A stretch of DNA of 64,000 nt from Brevibacillus porteri (GCF_003013475.1 NZ_PXZO01000052.1:106762-170761); one strand, 5' to 3'; positions 1-8,904 are shown, counted from the first letter of the stretch. Translations and numbers: made by a program. The notes: generated from the sequence alone by a model not told the origin.

Positions 1-2593
1 GGAGGCGAACAATGACTAGACTGCTCAGCCATTCCCCCTGGATATCGACACCTTCCCAGAAGCTGCTCGTCCCAAGCAGGACACTTCTCTCCATGCTTCG
101 GAACAAACGAACCAGCTTGCTCCGATTATTGCTATCGATTCCGTGACCGAATAGCGTATACGGTTCTGGAGCATCCGCAAGCCGTTCCTTCATCGCTTGG
201 TAAACAAGTCGAAGCATCGAGTGGGAGGTGAATAGAATCAGCGTCCTTCCTTTCGAAGCCAGTACCACATCAACACACCCTTGAATGACCGCCTCCAAAT
301 ACGTGTGGTCACTCTCTTTGCCTGGTGCGGGGAAATCAGATGGAATCAACAGTAATCCCTGCTCTTCATAATGAAAAGGCGATGGCAGTGACAAGGTACG
401 CACTCGTTCCTCGGACAGTTGGTCGAGACCAAACTGGCTTTTGATGTAGGAGAAGCTGTTTTTGACCGTCAGAGTGGCTGATGTCAAGATCAGACTCCGC
501 TTCTGCGCGAAAAGCGGTTCTGCCAGTGAGTCGGCAACCTTCAAGAGTGCTGCTGACAAATGAACTTGCTTGCGAGCTGTACGGGACTCTACTTCCATCC
601 AATATACATACTCGCCATCCTGCTCAAGTAAAAAGAAGTGAAGCAGCTCCACAACATTTTGCCAGTCTTTGATGAGACCGAATAAATCTGTCAGTAGACT
701 GCGTACGACAAATGGTGGCTTTTCCTCTGGCGGAGTCGTTCGCAAAAGCTGCTCGATGCCCGCTGCGTATGCAGTCATCCCTTCTATCAGCTTTTTGGTT
801 ACTTTGCGTATCTTCTCGTGCTTACCTACAAACGATTCGACCCGATAACGTACTGTCTCACGTCCTGCGTCCGTCGTCTCCTCCGCACGGTCTGATGCCC
901 ATGCATACAAGAGCTGTGTCCATTGCTGCGCTTTCTCACGTAAGGCAGCGGACTGTTTTCTCAGCTCTAAAAGCTTTGTGGCGACATCTTCTTCTACCGC
1001 AGGCATCCAGCTTTGCAGCTCTTCTGCGAAGCGGGAAATTGCCCCACTCTCTTCAACCGATGCACGATCTAACAAGAAAAGAAGCTGCGTGGTTGAAAAC
1101 TGCTTGCCTAAATGCTGTGTCGCGGCATCCTCCAAATGATGGGCCTCATCGATGATGGCAACTTCATACGAAGGGAGGATTCTGTTTTCCGCTTGCAAGT
1201 CGCTGATGAAAAGGGCGTGATTGACGATGAGTACATCGACATCGCGAGCCCGTTCCTTCGCCTGAAAATAGTAGCAGCGACTAAACCAGGGACAAGCCCG
1301 GTTCAAACAAGAGCTCGTATCACTTTTTACCTGTTGCCACAGCAGTTGACCACTTGGAGGCATGCTCAGCTCCTCCACATCACCGGTAACGGTTTGCGTG
1401 AGCCACGTCAGCATCTGTCCTTTGACCAAGCGCATTTCTTGGCTGCTTCCTTCTACAGGCTCGTCCACGGCTTGTTCAAATTTACGCAAGCATAAGTAGT
1501 TTCCTCTGCCTTTTAGCGTCGAAGCTGTAAAGGAAAACGGCAACGACTCCTGCAAGGTAGCGATTTCCTTATGGAATAACTGTTCCTGCAATTGAATGGT
1601 ATTGGTACTGACCACCAGCTGCTGCTGATTGTGATGAGTCCAAATGATCCCCGGTAAGAGATAGGCTAATGATTTTCCCGTACCTGTCCCTGCCTCTACC
1701 AATAAATGGGCACCATCCTCCATTGCCTCATAGACGGCATGCATCATCGCTTCCTGAGCATCCCGACGTTGATACCCCGACATTTTCGCCTGCATGTGCC
1801 CGTTTTCGCCCAAAACATCCTCGAGCTGGTCGGCAAACGCTTTGGTCACTGTCGCATTGATATGAGGACGCTTCAGAGACGCTGTTCCTTTTTCTTCCCG
1901 CTTCCGAAGGGCCAGCTGGCGATAAACATCCCACATGTCTGAGGAATTCGTTTCGGTTGGCGTTCCATCCAGCTCCGGCAACTCTATGAGCTTTTCCATC
2001 TCAATCTGACGTAAAAGAACCTCGATATCAGAGCGAAATGAAGAGACGAGCATCTGCAGGCGCTGGATCGTCACAAGCGGCAGTTTCTTTAAAATATCCA
2101 GCAAGTGGAGAAACAGTTGCGCCGTTGCAAGTGCATCGCTGTCTGCTTGATGGGGATTATCGTGCTCGATCTCCAGCTCAGACGCCAGTTCTCCGAGTCT
2201 GTAGCTATTTTGCATCGGCAAAAGAACGCGAGATAGCTCCACTGTATCAAACACGTAGCCGTCAAACGCATAATAGCCCTGGCTCAGCAGGGCTTCTTGT
2301 AAAAATTGGAGATCAAAGCTTGCATTATGTGCAACAAAAGCTCGCCCGTCCAATAAACGCAAGAAATCTGGAAACACTTCTTCCAAGGAAGGAGCATCTG
2401 CAACCATCTCATTGGTAATCCCTGTTAATTGGGTAATAAACGGTGGAATATCCTGGCCCGGATGAATCAGGGTGGAAAAACTCTCGGTAATCAGCCCGTC
2501 ATCGATTGCGACGGCACCAATCTGAATGATGCTGTCACCTTGGCGTGGATGGCTTCCCGTCGTCTCAAAATCTACAACTAGTAATCGATTCAA
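1..2593 (-). CDS. dinG: DinG-family helicase/exonuclease, 3' end cut by window
   Basis: Probable ATP-dependent helicase of the DinG/XPD superfamily with an N-terminal DnaQ-like 3'-5' exonuclease domain, the architecture known from Bacillus DinG and linked to DNA repair. The start is a TTG at 2593 preceded by GAGGTGA. The N-terminus reads LLVVDFETTG (exonuclease motif I). A Walker A (EAGTGTGKS, near 1690) and a DEAH box (near 1145) follow. About 864 codons are present and the frame is still open at base 1, where an SLVIVRLPF-type motif typical of the DinG C-terminal part is being read; roughly 60-70 residues probably lie outside. It follows the TPR gene by about 90 bases and may be co-transcribed. 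No frameshift seen. Confidence 0.9.
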   Translation of the reverse strand, partial: MNRLLVVDFETTGSHPRQGDSIIQIGAVAIDDGLITESFSTLIHPGQDIPPFITQLTGITNEMVADAPSLEEVFPDFLRLLDGRAFVAHNASFDLQFLQEALLSQGYYAFDGYVFDTVELSRVLLPMQNSYRLGELASELEIEHDNPHQADSDALATAQLFLHLLDILKKLPLVTIQRLQMLVSSFRSDIEVLLRQIEMEKLIELPELDGTPTETNSSDMWDVYRQLALRKREEKGTASLKRPHINATVTKAFADQLEDVLGENGHMQAKMSGYQRRDAQEAMMHAVYEAMEDGAHLLVEAGTGTGKSLAYLLPGIIWTHHNQQQLVVSTNTIQLQEQLFHKEIATLQESLPFSFTASTLKGRGNYLCLRKFEQAVDEPVEGSSQEMRLVKGQMLTWLTQTVTGDVEELSMPPSGQLLWQQVKSDTSSCLNRACPWFSRCYYFQAKERARDVDVLIVNHALFISDLQAENRILPSYEVAIIDEAHHLEDAATQHLGKQFSTTQLLFLLDRASVEESGAISRFAEELQSWMPAVEEDVATKLLELRKQSAALREKAQQWTQLLYAWASDRAEETTDAGRETVRYRVESFVGKHEKIRKVTKKLIEGMTAYAAGIEQLLRTTPPEEKPPFVVRSLLTDLFGLIKDWQNVVELLHFFLLEQDGEYVYWMEVESRTARKQVHLSAALLKVADSLAEPLFAQKRSLILTSATLTVKNSFSYIKSQFGLDQLSEERVRTLSLPSPFHYEEQGLLLIPSDFPAPGKESDHTYLEAVIQGCVDVVLASKGRTLILFTSHSMLRLVYQAMKERLADAPEPYTLFGHGIDSNNRSKLVRLFRSMERSVLLGTSSFWEGVDIQGEWLSSLVIVRL

Positions 2594-2684
2594 ACGTTGT
2601 CACCTCGTAACCTGGGCGGAAACATTCAATCCGCACCCATTCACATTCGGCAACGATGGGAAATATTCCTGCTTTCCTGTACAT

Positions 2685-4094
2685 TTAAGGCTGTACGAGC
2701 TCGGTTTGCATTTCTGATTGACCGAGCTTGCTTGCACATAATTGCAGATAGATGGGGATTTCCCATAACTGTTCTGCGAATGGCAATGCCCGTTGAAAAT
2801 ATTGTTCAGCTAGGCGCCAATTTTCTTCCACAACCGCGATTCTTCCCAGATGAAAATACCCTAACGAACGTACATATGGCTCAGCGTCGTCCAGGAAATA
2901 CTTTGCCAACCGTTTTGCTTCTTGTGTATCCCCCAGCTTTTCGTATGCGGAAATCATCCCGGATTGTCCGAGGCGATTGTCTCGGTTTTTCTCCAGCATG
3001 ATCCGAAACGCTTTGATTGCGTCCTCTACCCTTCCATCAAACAACAGCATCCATCCATAACTAAAAAGAAAGTCGTCATTTTCGGGTGCAAGACTGATGG
3101 CTTTTTTGACGAGCGTCAATGCCCGCTTCGTACCTGCAATGAGCCACGTATTCCAGGCCAAGCCATGCCACGTCCACCCATCTTTTGGGGAACGCTCCGT
3201 CAAAAAGTGATAGCAAATTTGTGCCCGGTGATAATTGCCCACTGTTTCGTATAAAGAGGCCATTTCCTGAAGGGTATCGCTGTCCAAATCGCGCGTCGGC
3301 AGTTGCAAGCCTTTAGGCGGACTCCATTCCACAGTCTGGTCCATCGTATGCAGTAATTTGGCAGCACGCAGCCATAGCATCTGCGCTTCCCAATCGTGCT
3401 CGTTTTTTTCTAGATATGGTTCCAATTCGTCCAAAGCTTCCTGTGCATCGCCATCTCTTAAATAGCATAGCGCGAGGTTGTATTTGGCTTCTTCCTGTTC
3501 TGGCTTGATTTCGAGAGACGTCTTAAAAGCTTGCGCCGCCTCTAACCACTGCTCCTCTTCAGCCAGAATGCAACCGATGGCATTAAAGCTGATGGCCACA
3601 ACGGTAGGTGAGCTTGCTGTCCTGCCGAGAAGACGGAATTCTCGAAAGGCCAATTCATTCTCCTCGCACAAAAGGAGACTGTAGGCGTAGTACAGGCGTC
3701 CACTTTCCCAGTCTGGCGATTTTTGGACTAATTCTGCAAAACACTTTTTCGCGTCTTGGAACATGCGCAAATGATAAAAGCCTTCCCCTCGACGAAAAAT
3801 CGGCTCGTATGGATTCGTTTCAACGGCCTTTGGTGATTTTGTATTCACCTTCGACTGATCCGTCTTTTTCTCTTCCACTGGAAGCTGGCCTTCCATTTCC
3901 TTGATGTTACGAATCGCATTCGATAATTTTTCTTCGAATTGCAGCCACAGGTCTACGACTGTATCACTTACTTGGCGCAATTGAAACAATTGTTCCGCGA
4001 GCTGAAGACGTTCTTGTTCAGAAGCTCCCTGCCACTTCTCTTCAATCGTCTGAGCTTTGTTACGAAGCGTATGAAACCAGTCCTCGATTTTCAC
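2685..4094 (-). CDS. tetratricopeptide repeat protein
   Basis: A soluble 469-residue protein with several TPR units, best seen from about residue 100 to the C-terminus (for example AKYNLALCYLRDGDAQEAL). The first 80 residues are charged and helical, possibly a coiled coil. TPRs are protein-binding scaffolds; the partner is unknown. No signal peptide or membrane segment is visible. I chose a GTG start at 4094, eight bases after AGGGGGTGG; an upstream GTG at 4106 lies inside that ribosome site. It sits between panD and dinG, as hypothetical TPR genes do in related genomes. Its ribosome binding site is also the distal arm of a terminator-like hairpin after panD, so expression may be coupled to read-through. 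Confidence 0.75.
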   Translation of the reverse strand: MKIEDWFHTLRNKAQTIEEKWQGASEQERLQLAEQLFQLRQVSDTVVDLWLQFEEKLSNAIRNIKEMEGQLPVEEKKTDQSKVNTKSPKAVETNPYEPIFRRGEGFYHLRMFQDAKKCFAELVQKSPDWESGRLYYAYSLLLCEENELAFREFRLLGRTASSPTVVAISFNAIGCILAEEEQWLEAAQAFKTSLEIKPEQEEAKYNLALCYLRDGDAQEALDELEPYLEKNEHDWEAQMLWLRAAKLLHTMDQTVEWSPPKGLQLPTRDLDSDTLQEMASLYETVGNYHRAQICYHFLTERSPKDGWTWHGLAWNTWLIAGTKRALTLVKKAISLAPENDDFLFSYGWMLLFDGRVEDAIKAFRIMLEKNRDNRLGQSGMISAYEKLGDTQEAKRLAKYFLDDAEPYVRSLGYFHLGRIAVVEENWRLAEQYFQRALPFAEQLWEIPIYLQLCASKLGQSEMQTELVQP

Positions 4095-4100
4095 AAGAAA

Positions 4101-4153
4101 AGCCACCCCCTATGAGGCATGAGTACTTTCATTGTCTCACAAGGCAGGTGGCT
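4101..4153 (-). terminator. terminator-like hairpin after panD overlapping the TPR gene start
   Basis: In the minus-strand RNA AGCCACC (4147-4153) can pair with GGTGGCT (4101-4107), with an inner GTGAG/CTCAT stem, followed by TTTCTT. The distal arm contains the ribosome binding site of the downstream TPR gene. The loop is long, so this may be a weak terminator or a translation-limiting structure. Confidence 0.4.
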
Positions 4154-4176
4154 CTATGCAGGAATAGACAGATCGC

Positions 4177-4560
4177 TTACAGAATCGTCGCGTGCACTTC
4201 TTCAGCAATCAATTCTTTGATCTGATTTTTCTCATCCATGATGGCGACACGTGGCTTATAAGTTCTCGCCTCTTCATCCGTCATCATCGCATAGGCAATA
4301 ATAATGACGATATCGCCCTCTTGAACGAGACGTGCAGCTGCTCCGTTCAAGCAAATGACGCCACTGCCTGGAGCACCTTCGATGACGTATGTTTCCAGAC
4401 GCGCTCCGTTGTTGTTATTGACGATTTGTACTTTTTCATTTGGCAAAATATCCAGTGCATCCAACAAATTTTTGTCGATGGTAATACTGCCCACATAGTT
4501 CAAGTTTGCTTCAGTTACCGTTGCGCGATGGATTTTTGCTTTCATCATGGTGCGGAACAC
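4177..4560 (-). CDS. panD: aspartate 1-decarboxylase
   Basis: PanD makes beta-alanine from L-aspartate for pantothenate and coenzyme A synthesis. It is a pyruvoyl enzyme formed by self-cleavage at a Gly-Ser bond; here G24-S25 lies in NYVGSITID, exactly where the family cleaves. At 127 residues it has the usual length. The start is GTG at 4560, eight bases downstream of GGGAGG; the N-terminus MFRTMMKAKIHRATVTEA matches the family. It lies 20 bases after panC, so panB-panC-panD form one operon. Regulation probably comes from the leader upstream of panB. Confidence 0.96.
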   Translation of the reverse strand: MFRTMMKAKIHRATVTEANLNYVGSITIDKNLLDALDILPNEKVQIVNNNNGARLETYVIEGAPGSGVICLNGAAARLVQEGDIVIIIAYAMMTDEEARTYKPRVAIMDEKNQIKELIAEEVHATIL

Positions 4561-4580
4561 TAAGAATTCCTCCCTTATCT

Positions 4581-5447
4581 CTACTTGATGGATGTAATCG
4601 TATTGTCAATCAGACGCGTTTTGCCAAAACGAGCAGCTAACGCGATGATGATTGTTTGACCTGCCGTTTCCTGCTCGACGGGTGTGAGCTCTGGATAGCT
4701 CAAAATTTCCACATAATCAATATCAGCCAGCGGCTTTTCTGAAATCATTTGCGTCATGCGATCTTTTATTTCAGAAAGAGCCATGCCCTGTCCCAACCAT
4801 TCCACTGCTTGCTTGAGGCTCTGTGATAGCACGAGTGCTTGTACTCGCTCATCCGCTGACAAGTAGACATTCCGAGAGCTCAGAGCAAGCCCATCCGCTT
4901 CGCGTACAATTGGGCATGGAATAATTTGTACTAGCATCGACAAGTCGTGGACCATTTGCGTCACAACAGCTACTTGCTGGGCATCCTTTTGTCCGAAAAA
5001 GGCGTAATCGGGCTGGACAATTTGAAACAATTTATTGACGACAGTCGATACGCCATCAAAATGACCCGGACGAGAAGCTCCACACAACGGAGTCGTCACA
5101 TTTGCCACTGAAATATTGGTCAGCATCGGTTTCGGATACATCTCGCTGACTTCCGGGGTAAACAGGAGGTCCACACCCGCTTCTTCCGCCATTTTACTAT
5201 CCCGTTCGATATCACGCGGATAACGTTCAAAGTCTTCATTCGGCCCGAATTGCAGCGGGTTTACGAAAATGCTCATCACAACCAAATCACATACTTCACG
5301 AGCAGCTTTTACCAAGCTGAGATGACCTTCATGCAAAAACCCCATGGTCGGTACCATCCCGATCGTTTTGCCTTGCCGACGTGCTTCTTTTATATGAACG
5401 CGCATCTCTGCGATTGTCGAGACTTGCTGCATCATTGTTTGCATCAT
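4581..5447 (-). CDS. panC: pantothenate synthetase
   Basis: PanC condenses pantoate with beta-alanine using ATP to give pantothenate in the cytoplasm. Length is 288 residues, normal for the family. The ATP-binding signature PTMGFLHEGHLSLV is at about residues 34-47, and FGQKDAQQ and the KMS-like LALSSRNVYL segment are present. The ATG start overlaps the panB stop by four bases (ATGA), indicating translational coupling; AAGGAG lies upstream inside panB. It is the middle gene of the panBCD operon. Confidence 0.97.
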   Translation of the reverse strand: MMQTMMQQVSTIAEMRVHIKEARRQGKTIGMVPTMGFLHEGHLSLVKAAREVCDLVVMSIFVNPLQFGPNEDFERYPRDIERDSKMAEEAGVDLLFTPEVSEMYPKPMLTNISVANVTTPLCGASRPGHFDGVSTVVNKLFQIVQPDYAFFGQKDAQQVAVVTQMVHDLSMLVQIIPCPIVREADGLALSSRNVYLSADERVQALVLSQSLKQAVEWLGQGMALSEIKDRMTQMISEKPLADIDYVEILSYPELTPVEQETAGQTIIIALAARFGKTRLIDNTITSIK

Positions 5448-6307
5448 GACTGCTTCGCTCCTTCCCCGTACAATTCCTTGATGGTTTCTTCAGAGGCATG
5501 AAAGACATGCTCTGGCCCTGGGAAGCTTCTTGCTTCGACTTCTTTGTTATAGGTCTCAACTGCTTCACGGATGGTTTCACCGATGTTTGCGTAACGCTTC
5601 ACGAATTTCGGTGTGATATCCGATGCGTAGCCGACCATATCATGGAACACCAGCACTTGCCCATCACATGTCGCACCCGCTCCGATTCCGATCACAGCGA
5701 TGTCCAGCTTGTTTGCAATCATGCCTGCGACCTCTTCCGGAACACATTCCAGCACAATGGCGAATGCACCCGCTTCTTGAATCGCAAGGGCCTCATCCAA
5801 CAATTTTTTGGCTGCCTCCAGATCTCTTCCTTGTACTTTATAACCGCCTAATTGATGTACCGATTGCGGAGTAAGCCCAATATGTCCAACGACAGGGATG
5901 CCTGCTTGTACACAGCGTGTAATGATTGGAGCCAGTTCACGGCCCCCTTCCATTTTGACTGCCTTGGCCAGCCCTTCTTGCATTAGTCTGCCCGCGTTTT
6001 TCACTGCTTCCTCAACTGTTCCGTGATAGCTGAGAAAAGGCAGGTCTGAAACGACAAATGCACGCTTGGCCCCTCTCGTTACTGCTTTCGTATGGTGTAG
6101 CATATCCTCCATCGTAACAGGGATGGTGGAGTCATAACCCAGTACGACCATTCCCAATGAATCACCAACCAGAATCATATCAGCGCCAGCTTCATCCACT
6201 AATTTGGCTGACGGATAGTCATAGGCGGTCACCATGGTAATCGGGGTTCGCGTTTCTTTTTTCTTGCGGATACTTGAAGTCGTAATAGGTCTGTCGTGTG
6301 TTGCCAT
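5444..6307 (-). CDS. panB: 3-methyl-2-oxobutanoate hydroxymethyltransferase
   Basis: PanB transfers a hydroxymethyl group from 5,10-methylenetetrahydrofolate to alpha-ketoisovalerate, the first committed step to pantothenate. The 287-residue barrel protein shows the metal-binding LVGDSLGMVVLG segment, the HHTKAV motif and the GHIGLTPQSVHQLGG motif in the expected order. The ATG at 6307 is preceded by GAGGAG. It is the first gene of panBCD and follows a 260-base leader holding a terminator/antiterminator pair, so the operon is probably controlled by transcription attenuation. Confidence 0.97.
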   Translation of the reverse strand: MATHDRPITTSSIRKKKETRTPITMVTAYDYPSAKLVDEAGADMILVGDSLGMVVLGYDSTIPVTMEDMLHHTKAVTRGAKRAFVVSDLPFLSYHGTVEEAVKNAGRLMQEGLAKAVKMEGGRELAPIITRCVQAGIPVVGHIGLTPQSVHQLGGYKVQGRDLEAAKKLLDEALAIQEAGAFAIVLECVPEEVAGMIANKLDIAVIGIGAGATCDGQVLVFHDMVGYASDITPKFVKRYANIGETIREAVETYNKEVEARSFPGPEHVFHASEETIKELYGEGAKQS

Positions 6308-6355
6308 TGTTCATTTCTCCTCTTTCGCATCAAGCCCGTGGATCGTGTGAGGAAT

Positions 6356-6389
6356 AAAAAAACCTTCTCGCGTCAATCGGGAGAAGGTT
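6356..6389 (-). terminator. attenuator terminator in the panB leader
   Basis: In the minus-strand RNA AACCTTCTC (6381-6389) pairs with GAGAAGGTT (6361-6369) over a 9-bp stem and is followed by seven U. It lies about 50 bases before panB and after birA, so it could end birA transcripts or attenuate panB. Confidence 0.8.
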
Positions 6390-6430
6390 GTCCATGTCAA
6401 AAAGACATTTGCGTCCAACGGATTCCTTCT
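6382..6430 (-). promoter_or_regulatory. antiterminator of the panB leader, candidate pan-type RNA
   Basis: AGAAGG (6425-6430) can pair with CCTTCT (6382-6387), the proximal arm of the terminator. The stem continues with UCC/GGA after unpaired AA and CAA, and is capped by a perfect AUGUC-UUUUU-GACAU hairpin (6394-6408). Antiterminator and terminator are mutually exclusive. Pan-motif RNAs, stem-loops with bulged adenosines, are known upstream of panB in Firmicutes; assignment here is tentative because I cannot run a covariance model. Confidence 0.5.
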
Positions 6431-6558
6431 GTCTCGGTCCACACAGGCTCTGAGCAGATTTTTGTCCTTACACGTATTGCTTTAAGATTACACGATAGAT
6501 ACAAAAATACTCCGGGAGTACCGTTCACGAGGTGATACAGCCTCCAAATTGGAGTATA

Positions 6559-6579
6559 GCAAATGATTTAATCATTTGC
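6559..6579. repeat. 21-base inverted repeat at the birA 3' end
   Basis: GCAAATGATT and AATCATTTGC form perfect 10-base arms around one central base, spanning the birA stop codon. A second palindrome, CTCCAAATTGGAG (6542-6554), lies just downstream in the birA direction. Neither is followed by a U tract, so operator or RNA-processing roles are possible. Confidence 0.5.
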
Positions 6580-7551
6580 ACGATAATTGACATCAGCCGA
6601 ATAAACTTTGTGGATCTGTCCCGCCTGATCCTCGACCTTGAGTACGCCTTCCTCATCCAAGCCAACGGCACGACCTTCAAACTGTTGTGAAATCGTCTGG
6701 AGGGACACCCATTTGCCAATGGTGTACGAATGATCCTCCCACTCTTGTTTTACACGCTCGAAGCCAGCCTGCAAATAGTGATCGTACTCTTCTTCAAAAA
6801 TTCGGCAGAGTCGTTGGATAAACGAAACGCGCTTGAGTGGCTCGCCAGATTCAATACGAAGCGAAGTCGCAATCTGTGCCAGTTCTGACGGGAAATCTGA
6901 CTCGACACTGTTGGCATTGAGTCCTATTCCGATAACTAAATAATTGACTCGATCAGATTCAGCATTTAGCTCTGTCAAAATCCCGCATACTTTTTTGTCG
7001 CCGATAAAAATATCATTCGGCCATTTGATTTTAACAGGCAACCCAGTCTCTTCCCGGATCGTTGTCGCTACAGCAACTGCCGTTAGCAATGTCATCTGGG
7101 GTGTCTTCGGTAACGGAATCGCAGGTCGAATGATCAAGCTCATCCAAATCCCCGTTCCTTTCGCAGAATGCCACGGGCGGCCGAGTCTGCCTTTCCCACC
7201 TGTTTGTAGCTCTGCCAGCACAATCGTACCTTCTACTGCCCCTTTTGCCGCAGCCTCGTGTGCGAGTGGCTGTGTAGATACCACCTCATCGTAAGCGATG
7301 ACATTTTGACCGATCCGATTCGTTTCCAGGCCAGCCATGATTTCTGCTGCTGACAAGCGATCAGGGGCAACCAGCAGGCGATACCCCGATTTTCGCACCG
7401 CCTCCACCTCGTAACCATCTCGGCGCAGCTCTTCGATATGCTTCCAAACCGCCGTCCTAGAGCAACCGCATGTTTGGCTTAATTCTTCACCAGAGATGAA
7501 ACTGCCCGGCTGGTCACGGAATGCCTGAAGGATGACTTGCTTAATGTTCAT
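6568..7551 (-). CDS. birA: bifunctional biotin ligase/biotin operon repressor
   Basis: BirA activates biotin with ATP and attaches it to biotin carrier proteins; two-domain members also repress biotin genes. Residues 1-60 form a winged helix-turn-helix (GEELSQTCGCSRTAVWKHIE), followed by the catalytic domain with the biotinyl-AMP loop KGRLGRPWHS and the WPND motif. Length is 327 residues, as in B. subtilis. I chose the ATG at 7551, after GAGGTTGCACAAG; a longer open frame to 7653 has no support. It overlaps the end of cca by 11 bases, so both belong to one transcript. Confidence 0.95.
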   Translation of the reverse strand: MNIKQVILQAFRDQPGSFISGEELSQTCGCSRTAVWKHIEELRRDGYEVEAVRKSGYRLLVAPDRLSAAEIMAGLETNRIGQNVIAYDEVVSTQPLAHEAAAKGAVEGTIVLAELQTGGKGRLGRPWHSAKGTGIWMSLIIRPAIPLPKTPQMTLLTAVAVATTIREETGLPVKIKWPNDIFIGDKKVCGILTELNAESDRVNYLVIGIGLNANSVESDFPSELAQIATSLRIESGEPLKRVSFIQRLCRIFEEEYDHYLQAGFERVKQEWEDHSYTIGKWVSLQTISQQFEGRAVGLDEEGVLKVEDQAGQIHKVYSADVNYRAND

Positions 7552-8764
7552 CTTGTGCAACCTCTTTCTTTGCAACTTCGACGAGTGCTTCTGGTGTATT
7601 TGGTAAACCGTGCAGAGCCGTTTGTCTAAGCAACGATTCCAAGACGCGGACAATCCACTCGCCTGGCTTTTTCTGAATGGCTACTTGCAGGTCAAGCCCG
7701 GTGATTGCCAAATCCTTGATGGTTTTGACAGGCATGTTTTCGTATTGATCAAGGAGTGCTTGCATCGAAAACGATTGCCTCTCCTTCCACCAACACGCTT
7801 GCAATAAAAGGAAGAACTCGTTGCACGTGTCCAAACCGACTTCAAGCAGCAGTGGCCCCCACTCAATCGGTTGAGGGGCATCCCATTGTGGCTGCAATCG
7901 CATCAGAAGTTCAACCAAACAACAAATTGCTTCTGTTTCGCGCTTGGACATTTTGAGGAATCGGCATACTTCACGCGATTGCACAGGTGAATAATTCGCC
8001 GCAAACAGTAGCAACGACCATTTTTGCGTCACGGTTTGCAAATGATGCAACCGCCAGACATGCTCATTTGAGAGGACGAACAGTTTTTCTACCTCAGGGG
8101 CATAAGCCATGAGTCTTGTTTCATTCAACAACTGACAACCTACCTCTGGGGCTTTGCTGTCGAGCGTTTTATTCAGCTCTTCCCTTATGCGCTCCACAGC
8201 AATATGAGCTAACAAAGGCGCAGTCTGTTTCATAGCAAGCATAGTCTGGTCTTCTATCGCAAAACCTAACTGGGAAGCAAAGCGCACACCTCGTAAAAGC
8301 CGAAGGGCATCCTCCTGAAATCTCTCAAGCGGAATGCCTACAGCCCGAACCAGCCGATGCTGCATATCCTCACGTCCACCGAACGGGTCGTGCAATACTT
8401 GATGACGATCCATCGCCATTGCGTTCATCGTAAAATCTCGTCGCTCCAGATCGAGCCGAAGTTCTGAAACGAACTGAACCTCAGCCGGTCGACGGTAATC
8501 TTCATATTTTCCTTCCGTCCGAAACGTGGTTACTTCGAACATCTGCCCCTCGACTTTTACAGACACAGTACCGTGTTTCAGACCAGTCGGGACATGATCG
8601 GGAAACAATCGGATGACGTCGCCGGGATGGGCATTCGTACATATATCTATATCATGAACAGGTCGTTGTAAAAGCCAATCTCGGACGCAACCACCCACAT
8701 AGTAGGCTTCGAAGCCGTGTTCCTCTAATCTGTCAAGAACACGCTTTGCCAATTCTATCGCCAA
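7541..8764 (-). CDS. cca: CCA tRNA nucleotidyltransferase
   Basis: Adds or repairs the 3'-terminal CCA of tRNAs. This 407-residue class II enzyme has the polymerase-beta signature YVGGCVRDWLLQ near residue 21 and the catalytic acidic pair in DIDICT, then RRDFTMNAMAMD and RLLRGVRFA, all in family order. Length matches the B. subtilis enzyme. The ATG at 8764 has an AAAGGGGGG sequence upstream. It overlaps birA by 11 bases, as in related genomes where cca and birA are co-transcribed. Confidence 0.96.
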   Translation of the reverse strand: MAIELAKRVLDRLEEHGFEAYYVGGCVRDWLLQRPVHDIDICTNAHPGDVIRLFPDHVPTGLKHGTVSVKVEGQMFEVTTFRTEGKYEDYRRPAEVQFVSELRLDLERRDFTMNAMAMDRHQVLHDPFGGREDMQHRLVRAVGIPLERFQEDALRLLRGVRFASQLGFAIEDQTMLAMKQTAPLLAHIAVERIREELNKTLDSKAPEVGCQLLNETRLMAYAPEVEKLFVLSNEHVWRLHHLQTVTQKWSLLLFAANYSPVQSREVCRFLKMSKRETEAICCLVELLMRLQPQWDAPQPIEWGPLLLEVGLDTCNEFFLLLQACWWKERQSFSMQALLDQYENMPVKTIKDLAITGLDLQVAIQKKPGEWIVRVLESLLRQTALHGLPNTPEALVEVAKKEVAQDEH

Positions 8765-8820
8765 TCCAATTCCCCCCTTTCTGGTTTGCTCCGCCTGATC
8801 TACACAAGGAGGCGTTTCTC

Positions 8821-8904
8821 ATGAGAGTTTTGTATGGGTTGTTCATTTTAATATCCAAGGTACATCAACTAGCCAAAAGCTCGATCTCACGTTCAAAAGC
8901 TTAG
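8821..8904 (+). CDS. possible 27-residue hydrophobic peptide
   Basis: A short plus-strand frame begins with ATG eight bases after a perfect AAGGAGG and reads MRVLYGLFILISKVHQLA with a hydrophobic N-terminal half and basic C-terminus. It lies between cca and bshA and overlaps the bshA stop by 12 bases on the opposite strand. The only support is the strong ribosome site; I recognise no homologue. Confidence 0.3.
   Translation: MRVLYGLFILISKVHQLAKSSISRSKA

Noticed and set aside
366..2418. Several plus- and minus-strand frames over 60 codons inside dinG
   Set aside because: They are shadows of the long dinG frame, whose protein motifs are continuous; they lack ribosome sites and family similarity.
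6308..6567. T-box or SAM riboswitch in the panB leader
   Set aside because: No AGGGTGGNACCGCG-type T-box sequence, no specifier-loop framework, and no SAM-I core; only a terminator/antiterminator pair is supported.
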